Below, piece after piece: positions 23,417 to 31,649 of a stretch of DNA of 34,459 nt. A model generated the notes under the pieces. That model saw only the letters and a program-made list of their open reading frames with translations, had not been told where the DNA came from and did no database searches. The stretch is taken from assembly GCA_037133915.1 (NCBI GenBank), contig JBAXND010000047.1, positions 1 through 34,459 of the forward strand, in the 5' to 3' direction. The DNA comes from Bacteroidota bacterium. GTDB lineage: Bacteria > Bacteroidota > Bacteroidia > Bacteroidales > CAIWKO01. Both the position numbers and the translations under genes were made by a program. How positions within the stretch are numbered: position 1 is the stretch's first letter; the number at the start of each line of letters is the position of its first letter.

Positions 23417-24001
23417 TTATTTTGACCTGAAGGTATAGCCTATACCCAAACCTGCCATCCAGAACATGGGCTTTCCGCCAAAATAAGGCACATCGTTATT
23501 GCCAACAACGGCATACATGGGTGTGAAGCCTGCACGCAAAAACAAACTTTTTTCGGCCTCATACCGAAATCCCAAACGACCCGTTATTGCGCCCCAATGC
23601 ACATTGTCGGTGTAACGGACTCCGTTCTCATAGTTTTTATAGAAATACAAATAGTTTATTCCGAGCCCCATTTCAAATAATAAAGCGGAACGACCAATCA
23701 GCAGATTCAATTCCAGCGGAACTCCGGCGCCATAAACCTTGGGAAAAGTAAAGTAGTTAATGCCAAGACAGAAACTCACCATAGAGCGATCGCCGCATTT
23801 CAGGATGTGGTCCCATTTAATGGAATTTATTCCCAGACGCGAAAAGTCCCAGTTCGTTTCATGAAAAATAGCGTTACGCGGACAAAACATCTTTGTATTA
23901 CACCGCCCCATACGATAATTGGTAGAGAACTGTTCCGACTGCTGTGCAAGGGCAATAACACTAGATGCCACAAGTATAAAAACCAAAAGTACTTTTTTCA
24001 T
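23417..24001 (-). CDS. Small outer-membrane beta-barrel-like protein, function unknown
   Basis: 194 residues. A clear signal peptide, 'MKKVLLVFILVASSVIALAQ', ends near residue 20. The mature part has alternating hydrophobic/polar strands rich in Gly, Tyr and Phe ('SFCLGINYFTF', 'LLFEMGLGINYLYFY', 'GRLGFRYEAEKSLFLRAGFTPMY') and ends 'MAGLGIGYTFRSK', the pattern of a small barrel of about eight strands. Two Cys (34 and 40) flank 'NTKMFC' near the start of the mature protein. I do not recognise a named family. It converges with holA and is divergent from the TonB-dependent receptor gene. Confidence 0.8.
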   Translation of the reverse strand: MKKVLLVFILVASSVIALAQQSEQFSTNYRMGRCNTKMFCPRNAIFHETNWDFSRLGINSIKWDHILKCGDRSMVSFCLGINYFTFPKVYGAGVPLELNLLIGRSALLFEMGLGINYLYFYKNYENGVRYTDNVHWGAITGRLGFRYEAEKSLFLRAGFTPMYAVVGNNDVPYFGGKPMFWMAGLGIGYTFRSK

Positions 24002-24020
24002 CTTTTCTATTTGTTGACGG

Positions 24021-24028
24021 CAAATTTA
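24021..24028 (-). promoter_or_regulatory. Candidate -7 box (TAAATTTG) for the small outer-membrane protein
   Basis: Minus-strand TAAATTTG, a full TAnnTTTG match, 20 bases before the ATG at 24001. A perfect CGTCA-G-TGACG dyad (24043-24053) sits just upstream and the 8-mer TGACGGCA occurs on both sides (24015-24022, 24050-24057), which could be a regulator site. Confidence 0.42.
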
Positions 24029-24191
24029 CTTTTTATAGATAACGTCAGTGACGGCATGAAAATTATTATTTGAACAATACTGTTAACAAGGATTTATGAG
24101 AAAAAAACTTTTCATACAATAACTTCCCGATATTATCAGTTTATTAATAATTTTACAGCAAATTCATTTAAACCAGTTTATCTAATAAATA

Positions 24192-26504
24192 ATGCGCCGA
24201 TCGAACTATTTTTTACTCACGATACTTATTTGCCTGATTTGTTTTACCAGCCACACATCTGCTCAACAAGGCATTGTTAAAGGATTTGTTTACGAAAAAA
24301 CCACCGGCGAACCGGTTATTTTCACCAGTGTTTATCTGGCAAAAACCACGCTTGGCGCGACAACCGATGTAAACGGATACTTTGCAATTACACAGGTTCC
24401 TGCAGGCAACTATACCCTGATGGTCACCTTTATAGGGTACGACACGCTTAAAATGGATATCAGCATAGCCAAAGGTCAAATTCTTCAGCAAAAGCTTTTT
24501 CTGGACAAAGCATCCATAGAAATTGTCGGTGTAAATGTGAATGCCGAAAATCAGGAAGCAAAAACAGAAACCAAAACATCCGTAATAACGGTTACACCAA
24601 AAAAAATCAGCCAGATTCCTACCATTGGTGGTACAGCAGACTTAGCACAATACTTACAGGTAATGCCCGGTGTAATTTTTACGGGAGACCAGGGAGGGCA
24701 ATTATACATCCGTGGTGGCTCTCCGATTCAGAATATGGTACTGCTTGATGGTATGATAATCTATAATCCCTTTCATTCTATTGGGCTTTTTTCAGTATTC
24801 GATACCGATATTTTACGCACTGCCGATGTCTATACCGGAGGTTTCGGCGCCGAGTACGGCGGGCGTATTTCATCCGTTATGGACATAACTACACGTGATG
24901 GCAATAAAAAACGATTTGCCGGCAAGGTTGATTTAAATACGTTTGGTGCAAAATTACTGGTGGAAGGGCCTTTTTCAAAACAAACGGATGATTCAAAAGG
25001 GAGTGCATCGTACATCATCTCTGCAAAGAATTCATACTTAAAAGAAACCTCAAAATATCTCTATCAATATATTGATACCGCAGGATTGCCGTTTGATTAC
25101 ACCGACCTTTACGGAAAAGTTTCTTTGAATGCGGCTAACGGCAGCAAAGTCAACCTGTTTGGATTTCGTTTTGACGACCGTGTGCGCTACCGTTCTGTTT
25201 CTGATTTCAAATGGGTGTCGTATGGTGGAGGTGCCAATTTTGTAGTCATTCCGGCCAAATCATCGATGCTGGTTGATGGCACAATTGCTTACTCATCTTA
25301 CAAAATGACACTTACAGACGCGACAGCACTGCCGCGTTCGAGTGCGGTAAACGGATTTAATCTGGGATTAAATTTCACATATTTTTCCGGAAAAAACACA
25401 TTGATATATGGGGTGGAATTGCTGGGATTTAAAACAGATTTTAATTTCTATAATACAGCAAACCGACTTATAACACAGGCTGAATCTACCACTGAATTTG
25501 CCGGTTTTATCAAGTATAAATGGGTAAAAGGGAAGTTCATCTTTGAACCGAGTTTCAGAGCACATGAATACGCCTCTTTGTCTAATTTCTCGCCTGAGCC
25601 ACGTCTTTCGCTTAAATTTAATGCAACAAAATGGTTCAGGATAAAATTTGCCGGCGGATTGTATTCACAAAATCTAATCAGCGCTAGCTCCGACCGCGAT
25701 GTGGTGAACCTTTTCTATGGTTTTCTTTCAGGCCCCGACAATCTTCAGGATAAATTCGATGGCAAAGACGTAACCCATAAACTCCAAAAAGCAACGCATT
25801 TAATACTGGGTTTTGAATTCGACCTGATGAAAAACCTTACGATGAATTTAGAAGGATATTATAAGAAATTTAATCAGCTCACAAATCTCAATCATAATAA
25901 AATATTTGATGATAACGGCGATTATTCAAGCAAACCCGATTATCTGAAAAAAGATTTTATCATCGAAACCGGTGATGCCGAAGGTATAGATGTTTCACTC
26001 AAATGGGATTATCATCAATTTTATCTTTGGGCAGTCTATTCCTATGGCTTTATACACCGCTTTGATGGTATCACCAGCTACGTCCCGCATTACGACCGCA
26101 GGCATAACGTGAACATTGTTGGTGCATATACATTTGGCAGAAACCTTGACTGGGACATTAACCTCCGCTGGAACCTTGGCAGCGGATTTCCCTTTACCAA
26201 AACTCAGGGATTTTATGAGTTGCTCGATTTCTCAAACGGAATCAACTCAAATTACACAACCGATAACGGAAGCGTCGGAATCATTTATGCTGAGCAGAAC
26301 CAGGGAAGACTGCCCTATTATCATCGTCTCGACATTACGCTGAAGAAGCGATTTGAGCTTGGCCCTAATTCCACCCTTGAAGCCAATATTGGAGTGACCA
26401 ACGCATATAACCGGGACAATATTTTCTATTTCGACCGTATAACCTATACCCGCGTTGACCAGTTGCCCATAATGCCCAATGCAGGTGTCAGCTTAAAATT
26501 TTAA
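24192..26504 (+). CDS. TonB-dependent outer-membrane receptor with carboxypeptidase-regulatory-like domain
   Basis: 770 residues. Signal peptide about 1-24 ('LLTILICLICFTSHTSAQQ'). A carboxypeptidase-D-regulatory-like beta-sandwich follows (about 27-112, 'VKGFVYEKTTGEPVIFTSVYL', 'DVNGYFAITQVPAGNYTL'), then the plug domain (about 130-235, 'YLQVMPGVIFTGDQGGQLYIRGG', 'MVLLDGMIIYNPFH', 'YTGGFGAEYGGRISSVMDI') and a barrel to the C-terminal Phe ('NAGVSLKF'). There is no SusD gene next to it, so it is not a polysaccharide-utilisation pair. The substrate is not shown; it is shorter than most SusC proteins and fits the general TonB-dependent receptor class. The M28 lipoprotein gene follows 47 bases later and is probably in the same transcript. 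Confidence 0.93.
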   Translation: MRRSNYFLLTILICLICFTSHTSAQQGIVKGFVYEKTTGEPVIFTSVYLAKTTLGATTDVNGYFAITQVPAGNYTLMVTFIGYDTLKMDISIAKGQILQQKLFLDKASIEIVGVNVNAENQEAKTETKTSVITVTPKKISQIPTIGGTADLAQYLQVMPGVIFTGDQGGQLYIRGGSPIQNMVLLDGMIIYNPFHSIGLFSVFDTDILRTADVYTGGFGAEYGGRISSVMDITTRDGNKKRFAGKVDLNTFGAKLLVEGPFSKQTDDSKGSASYIISAKNSYLKETSKYLYQYIDTAGLPFDYTDLYGKVSLNAANGSKVNLFGFRFDDRVRYRSVSDFKWVSYGGGANFVVIPAKSSMLVDGTIAYSSYKMTLTDATALPRSSAVNGFNLGLNFTYFSGKNTLIYGVELLGFKTDFNFYNTANRLITQAESTTEFAGFIKYKWVKGKFIFEPSFRAHEYASLSNFSPEPRLSLKFNATKWFRIKFAGGLYSQNLISASSDRDVVNLFYGFLSGPDNLQDKFDGKDVTHKLQKATHLILGFEFDLMKNLTMNLEGYYKKFNQLTNLNHNKIFDDNGDYSSKPDYLKKDFIIETGDAEGIDVSLKWDYHQFYLWAVYSYGFIHRFDGITSYVPHYDRRHNVNIVGAYTFGRNLDWDINLRWNLGSGFPFTKTQGFYELLDFSNGINSNYTTDNGSVGIIYAEQNQGRLPYYHRLDITLKKRFELGPNSTLEANIGVTNAYNRDNIFYFDRITYTRVDQLPIMPNAGVSLKF

Positions 26505-26551
26505 TAACCGCTTTTACTCTATCGAAAATAATCCGAAAGAAACCTGCTTAT

Positions 26552-27565
26552 ATGAAACAAAAGGTGTTTACCATGTGCTGCCTGCTTTCATCGTTACTGC
26601 TTTTTTCTTGCGGTGGCGGGAAAAATAATAAGCCAGTAATAACGGAGCCTTCAACAGGAATTAAGGTAAATGTACCCGCCTTCAATCCCGACAGCGCTTA
26701 TACTTTCGTCAGTCGCCAGGTCGCATTCGGACCAAGAGTCCCGGGATCGGCTGCGCACGAAAAATGCGCACTTTACCTTGAACAAAAATTAAAGATGTAC
26801 GGGCAGGATGTCATCATTCAAAAAGCTTCAGTACGGGCCTATAATGGAAAAACCCTGAACGGGAAAAATATTATCGGCCAATACAACAAAGCCTCGCAAA
26901 GCCGTATTTTGCTCTGCTCACACTGGGATTCGCGTCCCTATGCCGATCAGGACAAAGACAGTACAAAACATCGTACGCCTATTGATGGTGCCAACGATGG
27001 AGCCAGCGGTGTTGGCGTATTGCTCGAAATTGCCCGCATCCTGAGCATCAATAAACCCGACATTGGAATTGATATCATTTTTCTTGATGTGGAAGATTAC
27101 GGAGAACCTCAGGATGTTAAATCAGAATATGGTGCCGAAAACTGGGGGCTTGGCGCTCAATACTGGGCAAAAAATCCTCATGTTCAAAATTACAAAGCCC
27201 ACTTTGGTATTTTACTCGATATGGTAGGTGCATCGGATGCTGTTTTCGCCCGCGAAGGATTTTCAGAGCAGTATGCACCCGATGTACTTAACAAAGTCTG
27301 GGATGCCGCTACCCGCAGCGGTTATTCCAAATACTTCAGCTCCGAAAAATCGAATCCGATTAACGACGATCATTACTACATTAACAAGTATATCATGATT
27401 CCGACGATTGATATTATTCAGTATGATAATACCACGCGAAGCGGATTTTATACCAACTGGCATACCATCAATGACAAGATAGATTTCATTGATAGAAAAA
27501 CGCTCAAGGCTGTCGGACAGACATTACTGACTGTACTTTTTGAAGAAGCGAAGCCGAAAAGCTGA
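26552..27565 (+). CDS. M28-family zinc peptidase, glutaminyl-cyclase-like lipoprotein
   Basis: 337 residues. The lipobox 'LLLFSC' puts the lipidated Cys at 20, so the enzyme is probably anchored in an envelope membrane. Metal and catalytic residues by alignment of motifs: His124 and Asp126 ('SHWDSRPYAD'), Asp149 ('GANDGASG'), Glu181-Asp182 ('FLDVEDYG'), Asp223 ('LLDMVG'), His274 ('NDDHYYIN') and His304 ('NWHT'). Glutaminyl cyclases normally have Glu-Glu where this has Glu-Asp. The spacing and 'WDSRP' motif fit the glutaminyl-peptide cyclotransferase-like branch, which forms N-terminal pyroglutamate on exported proteins; aminopeptidase activity is the alternative. It follows the TonB-dependent receptor gene by 47 bases and converges with phoH. 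Confidence 0.9.
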   Translation: MKQKVFTMCCLLSSLLLFSCGGGKNNKPVITEPSTGIKVNVPAFNPDSAYTFVSRQVAFGPRVPGSAAHEKCALYLEQKLKMYGQDVIIQKASVRAYNGKTLNGKNIIGQYNKASQSRILLCSHWDSRPYADQDKDSTKHRTPIDGANDGASGVGVLLEIARILSINKPDIGIDIIFLDVEDYGEPQDVKSEYGAENWGLGAQYWAKNPHVQNYKAHFGILLDMVGASDAVFAREGFSEQYAPDVLNKVWDAATRSGYSKYFSSEKSNPINDDHYYINKYIMIPTIDIIQYDNTTRSGFYTNWHTINDKIDFIDRKTLKAVGQTLLTVLFEEAKPKS

Positions 27566-27580
27566 AGTCAGTTTACCTGA

Positions 27581-28924
27581 TTACATTAGCTCGCCTGCCA
27601 AATTTGCAAGTTCAGACCGTTCGCCTTTTTCGAGGCGTATATGAGCATAAATCGGATGATTTTTAATTTTATCAATGAGTACTGAAAGCCCATTGCTTTC
27701 GGCATCCAGATAAGGAGTATCTATTTGATAAATATCTCCTGTAAACAGAATTTTGGTGTTTTCTCCGGCACGAGTAATAATCGTTTTTACCTCATGCGGC
27801 GTAAGATTCTGCGCTTCATCAACAATAAAGAAAATATTTGAAAGACTCCGTCCGCGGATATAAGCCAACGGTGTAATTACCAGCTTTTCCTTTTCAAGCG
27901 ATTCAGTAATATTTTTGTATTCCTTATCTTTTTCATCAAACTGATTCTGTATCATTTTAAGATTGTCGAACAGAGGTTCCATATAAGGATTCACCTTTGA
28001 TTTCACATCTCCGGGTAGAAATCCAATATCTTTATTTGATAGCGGAACGATGGGTCTTGCCAAATAAATTTGCTTGTATAACCGCTTCTGTTCAAGCGCA
28101 CCGGCCAGCGCCAGCAATGTTTTGCCCGTTCCTGCTATGCCCTGCAGTGTCACTAGTTTTACATTCGGATTCATGATGGCATGAAGCGCAAAAACCTGTT
28201 CCGCATTGCGCGGATTTATTCTGAATGCAGAACGTTTTTCGATGCGCTCAATGTGACCGCTCAATGGATTGAAAAATGTGAGCGCCGATGTTTTTGTATT
28301 GCGAAGAATAAAATAATGATTGGGTATCGGGTCTGTAATACCAATATCTGACGGAAGACAATATCCATCCTGATAAATCATCTCAATCACATCGCTGTGA
28401 AGACCTTCTATCAGGGTATTTCCGGTGTATAATGATTCAATGTCTTTGATTTTGCCCGTGGCAAAATCTTCAGCTGTGATGTTCAGTGATTTCGCCTTTA
28501 ACCGAAGGTTGATATCTTTGGAAACAAGAACAACTTTACGGTCGGGATACTCTTTGGCAAGCGTCAGCGCAGCATTTAATATTCGGTGGTCGGGTTTATC
28601 CTCACCGAATATTTTTCGCGCATCCACTTCGCCCCTTTCGTGCAATACAACTTTAAAATGTCCGCCTTCATTAATATCAAGCGGAATCCAGTCCTGCAGC
28701 GTATAATTTGCCGAAAGTGTGTCCATGATGCGGATAAATTCCCGGGCTTCAAAATTCTTGATATCATTTCCTTTTTTAAAATTATCAAGTTCTTCAAGCA
28801 CCGTAATGGGAATAGCCACATCATGACCCTCAAAACTGCGAATGGCATTGTGATTATAAATAATTACCGAGGTGTCAAGAACAAATATTTTTTTGTCCTT
28901 AGCTTTGATTTTTTTAGTCGCCAT
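27581..28924 (-). CDS. PIN-PhoH fusion protein (PhoH-family ATPase with PIN ribonuclease domain)
   Basis: 447 residues from ATG 28924 (MATKKIKAK). An in-frame ATG at 28945 is rejected because a TATATTTG box at 28948-28955 would start transcription after it. N-terminal PIN domain, about 8-150: 'FVLDTSVIIYNHNAI', 'ITVLEELDNFKKG', and 'LVSKDINLRLKA' with acidic residues for metal binding. C-terminal PhoH ATPase, about 235-447: Walker A 'GIAGTGKT', 'YLARPIVPLSNKDIGFLPG', Walker B 'FFIVDEAQNLTPHEV', 'FTGDIYQIDTPYL'. Related PIN-PhoH proteins act as RNA helicase/ribonuclease enzymes. It is predicted to be cytoplasmic. It converges with the M28 peptidase gene with 15 bases between and no visible hairpin terminator. 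Confidence 0.94.
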   Translation of the reverse strand: MATKKIKAKDKKIFVLDTSVIIYNHNAIRSFEGHDVAIPITVLEELDNFKKGNDIKNFEAREFIRIMDTLSANYTLQDWIPLDINEGGHFKVVLHERGEVDARKIFGEDKPDHRILNAALTLAKEYPDRKVVLVSKDINLRLKAKSLNITAEDFATGKIKDIESLYTGNTLIEGLHSDVIEMIYQDGYCLPSDIGITDPIPNHYFILRNTKTSALTFFNPLSGHIERIEKRSAFRINPRNAEQVFALHAIMNPNVKLVTLQGIAGTGKTLLALAGALEQKRLYKQIYLARPIVPLSNKDIGFLPGDVKSKVNPYMEPLFDNLKMIQNQFDEKDKEYKNITESLEKEKLVITPLAYIRGRSLSNIFFIVDEAQNLTPHEVKTIITRAGENTKILFTGDIYQIDTPYLDAESNGLSVLIDKIKNHPIYAHIRLEKGERSELANLAGELM

Positions 28925-28947
28925 GATATAGTTTTTCTGAAGCATCG

Positions 28948-28955
28948 CAAATATA
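28948..28955 (-). promoter_or_regulatory. Candidate -7 box (TATATTTG) for the PIN-PhoH gene
   Basis: Minus-strand TATATTTG followed by CG; a full TAnnTTTG match. The start would fall near 28941, giving a leader of about 17 bases to ATG 28924. This box decides between the two possible start codons. Confidence 0.5.
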
Positions 28956-29137
28956 GCACCAGAATATCACAGCTATTGATTATGCCAACCTGATTTATTG
29001 ACATAAGCGGGTTAATAAACAATCAATGAAGTACCTTTTCACTACGCCTCTGAAAAATGTTATTAAAATATTTGCAAAATGATAACTAATTCATTATTTT
29101 TAGAATTATAAATTCACGTTTACTTAACAGTATTCCC

Positions 29138-30532
29138 ATGAAAAAGGTAGTCTTTTACATCTTCGCAATTTGCCTGGCATTGGAATCCTTTGCACAGGCT
29201 CCACAGGCATTCAATTATCAGGCCGTTGCCCGTAATGGCAATGGTATTGTTCTTTCCAACCATTCAATAAGTCTGAGGATTTCAATAATCCGCGACAGCG
29301 TGAATGGTACTAATATTTATAGCGAAATTCATAATACATCTACCAATCAGTTCGGACTGTTCAATCTGAACATTGGAAAAGGCAGCAGCCTTTCAGGATA
29401 TTTTAACCAGATTAACTGGGCTAATGCGAGCCATTTTCTGAAAGTGGAAATGGACACAAACGGTTCTGCCAATTATCTGAATATTGGAACAACGCAGCTT
29501 CTGAGTGTTCCTTATGCACTCTATGCCGAAAGTTCCGGAACCGGAGGACCCACCGGACCAACAGGATTGCAAGGAAACGACGGTATTCAGGGGCCGACAG
29601 GACCAACCGGATTGCAGGGAAACGACGGTATTCAGGGACCCACCGGACCAACCGGATTACAGGGAAACGACGGTATTCAGGGACCGACAGGACCAACCGG
29701 ATTACAAGGAAACGATGGTATTCAGGGCCCAACAGGATTAACAGGCCCAACAGGAATAGGTTTGCTTGGACCTACAGGACCCACTGGATTAACAGGCGTT
29801 ACAGGGCCAACAGGGGCTTCGACCGGCTGGGCATTACTTGGTAATAGCGGAACTACGCCGGGTACAAATTTTATAGGGAACACGGATGCAAAAGATCTTG
29901 TGTTTAAAACGTCCGGGATTGAGAGAATGCGGTTAGCTGTTACAAACAACGATCTGGTTCTCGCCAGTGGAGTAAGGCTGCACAATGTCGGACCAACCAT
30001 TAATGAAGTCGCAGGATTCTCAAACTCAAACGGGCTGTACGTTTCGCTTGCAAACGTCAATAATGGATTTTCAGGTTCTGTTGGAGTCTATACAGTTGCA
30101 GGTACTCCCTATCCCGGTGGATTTGGCGCCGCAGGGCATTTCATATTTGGTAGTTCCACAGCACCACCTGCAGGCGCTTATGGCATCATAGTAAATAATA
30201 CTTACGCCAATGCAACCGGCATGCATATAGATATACGTTCATCCGGAACAGTAAGAGGACAGTATATCCATGTTGAAGGCGGTACTTTAAATTACGCCTT
30301 TGTTGCAGATTCGGGCAATGTCGGGTTTGGAACGGTAACACCGGCTACCTGTGCCAAACTGGAACTCTCATCTACCAAGCAGGGTTTTCTGATGCCGAGA
30401 CTAACCACGGTGCAGATGAATGCCATTGTTAACCCGAATGAAGGTTTAATGGTTTATAATAAAACAACACACAAACCTGTGTATTTCGACGGCACTTCGT
30501 GGCGAAATATGGATGGGACGCTGGCATACTAG
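29138..30532 (+). CDS. Secreted collagen-like (Gly-X-Y) repeat protein
   Basis: 464 residues. Signal peptide about 1-20 ('VVFYIFAICLALESFAQ'). An N-terminal domain (about 21-135) begins 'APQAFNYQAVARNGNG' and ends 'LLSVPYALYAESSG', an opening I know from Bacteroidota collagen-like secreted proteins. Residues 137-229 form about 31 Gly-X-Y triplets, four of them blocks of 15 residues (GPTGPTGLQGNDGIQ), with one break at 'GIGLLG'. A globular part follows ('DLVFKTSGIERMRL', a tail-spike-like 'NVGFGTVTPATCAKLELSS') and the end 'GFLMPRLTTVQMNAIVNPNEGLMVYN...YFDGTSWRNM' is the usual closing motif. No T9SS sorting domain is visible, so the export path beyond Sec is unclear. Role inferred: a surface fibre or matrix protein. 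Confidence 0.9.
   Translation: MKKVVFYIFAICLALESFAQAPQAFNYQAVARNGNGIVLSNHSISLRISIIRDSVNGTNIYSEIHNTSTNQFGLFNLNIGKGSSLSGYFNQINWANASHFLKVEMDTNGSANYLNIGTTQLLSVPYALYAESSGTGGPTGPTGLQGNDGIQGPTGPTGLQGNDGIQGPTGPTGLQGNDGIQGPTGPTGLQGNDGIQGPTGLTGPTGIGLLGPTGPTGLTGVTGPTGASTGWALLGNSGTTPGTNFIGNTDAKDLVFKTSGIERMRLAVTNNDLVLASGVRLHNVGPTINEVAGFSNSNGLYVSLANVNNGFSGSVGVYTVAGTPYPGGFGAAGHFIFGSSTAPPAGAYGIIVNNTYANATGMHIDIRSSGTVRGQYIHVEGGTLNYAFVADSGNVGFGTVTPATCAKLELSSTKQGFLMPRLTTVQMNAIVNPNEGLMVYNKTTHKPVYFDGTSWRNMDGTLAY
29546..29725 (+). repeat. Four tandem 45-bp repeats encoding GPTGPTGLQGNDGIQ
   Basis: Units at 29546-29590, 29591-29635, 29636-29680 and 29681-29725. They differ only at third-codon or near-silent bases (for example ccc/ccg, aca/acc, ttg/tta, gac/gat) and all give the same 15 residues. 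The period is a multiple of three, so copy-number change would keep the frame. Less regular Gly-X-Y codons continue to about 29826. Confidence 0.95.
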
Positions 30533-30546
30533 CCGCTTTCCGACGA

Positions 30547-31503
30547 TTATTCTTTTTCTCCGGATTCCCCTTCGGTAGAAAACGGTACGCTTTTTTGCCT
30601 CATGCGAAAAATAGTGGCAAACATAAGTGTAAATATAAGAGCGCAGCCAATTAAAACTGCAATGTTATCGGTGCTCCCGAAGGTATCTGGATTCAACTGT
30701 GTATAACCCCGGGCAGTAGCAAATCCGCAACTCACGATAATTGCATTATTAATAAAATGAACCAGTACAGGCACCCAGATTGAACCCGTCCAGTATAAAA
30801 GGTAGCCAAACATCACGCCCATCATAAGCCTTGCAAAGAATCCGTAGAACTGCATGTGGATGGCAGAGAAAATAAACGCAGAAATAAAAATCGCAACATG
30901 AATGTCTTTAGTCCAATCGCGAAAAAGCCTGATAAGCAAACCACGGAATAATAGTTCTTCGCCCAGAGCCGGAATTATTGCCATCATTAAAATATTCACA
31001 AGAAATCCGGGCCAGGTGTTTGAGAGCAAAAATGAATTGGTCAGCCCGGCTGCTTCTGTCTCCGATTTCTTCATCCACTCCTCAATTCCGTTCAATGCAG
31101 CAGGCAAATGCATGTGTGAATTGACCTCGGCTAACCAGTTTATTAATGGAAGCGCCGGAAGAATGGCAAGTACGGATAATAAAAACAGTAAAATTTTACT
31201 TTTCGAATTCAGATTCAGATACGCTAACGGTTTATCAGACGCGAACAACGCAAATATCACAACAGGTAAAATAAAAACACCCATCTGGCTTAATAATTGG
31301 AAAATTTTGAGCGCGCGCAATACAACCGGCTGTGCATAATTTGCCGGATCAGACATCTGCAACATCACATTTGAACCAAAAACAAGCGTACCTACTACGT
31401 ATGCGAGAATGCTCGTAAAAAGCATGCAAACGAAAATTATAAGCAGCAGTGCAACTAGTTTTAGATGCGTCGGGTATGAAGCAATAAACGGTCTGATTTT
31501 CAT
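30547..31503 (-). CDS. CPBP-family intramembrane metalloprotease (Abi/CAAX-like)
   Basis: 318 residues with about eight hydrophobic helices. The three conserved motifs are present: Glu182-Glu183 and Arg187 in 'GEELLFRG', His216 in 'FSAIHMQFYG', and His249-Asn253 in 'VHFINNA'. This is the Rce1/CPBP type. Members process membrane-bound or prenylated substrates; in bacteria some serve bacteriocin immunity, but most have no known substrate. The N-terminal half carries a long region between helices 3 and 4 ('EVNSHMHLPAALNGIEEWMK', about 126-145) that is probably periplasmic. A terminator at 31564-31601 isolates the gene from the large surface-protein gene upstream. It converges with the collagen-like gene (14 bases). 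Confidence 0.92.
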   Translation of the reverse strand: MKIRPFIASYPTHLKLVALLLIIFVCMLFTSILAYVVGTLVFGSNVMLQMSDPANYAQPVVLRALKIFQLLSQMGVFILPVVIFALFASDKPLAYLNLNSKSKILLFLLSVLAILPALPLINWLAEVNSHMHLPAALNGIEEWMKKSETEAAGLTNSFLLSNTWPGFLVNILMMAIIPALGEELLFRGLLIRLFRDWTKDIHVAIFISAFIFSAIHMQFYGFFARLMMGVMFGYLLYWTGSIWVPVLVHFINNAIIVSCGFATARGYTQLNPDTFGSTDNIAVLIGCALIFTLMFATIFRMRQKSVPFSTEGESGEKE

Positions 31504-31563
31504 TGGCCAAAAATTATCGTGGTGAAATTAATAAAAGTAACATTAGTATGAGAAAGAATATTA

Positions 31564-31601
31564 AAAAGGAGGCTGCTCCGTTTCCGGAACAGCCTCCTTT
31601 T
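31564..31601 (-). terminator. Intrinsic terminator after the Ig-like surface-protein gene
   Basis: A 12-bp stem (31564-31575 with 31590-31601) that continues past a C/A mismatch with 4 more pairs (TCCG/CGGA) around a 4-base loop. The minus-strand message ends in a T-tract. It lies 49 bases after the stop at 31650. The A/T flanks could also let it work on the plus strand. Confidence 0.88.
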
Positions 31602-31649
31602 ATAAATGCCAGCAGAATGGATTTCCTTTGGCTTTCGTGTCACAAAAAA

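Noticed and set aside
24192..26504. SusC-like member of a polysaccharide utilisation locus
   Set aside because: No SusD-type gene or glycoside hydrolase nearby, and the protein is shorter than typical SusC.
29546..29725. Short direct repeats that could be taken for a CRISPR array
   Set aside because: Units are contiguous 45-mers with no spacers, lie in frame inside a gene and encode Gly-X-Y triplets.
29421..29750. Open frame antisense to the collagen-like gene (and a shifted plus frame)
   Set aside because: By-product of a repeat period divisible by three; strongly biased composition, no start context and no recognisable protein features.
30547..31503. Bacteriocin immunity or phage-abortive role for the CPBP protein
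   Set aside because: No bacteriocin, toxin or phage gene nearby; the family name alone does not support it.
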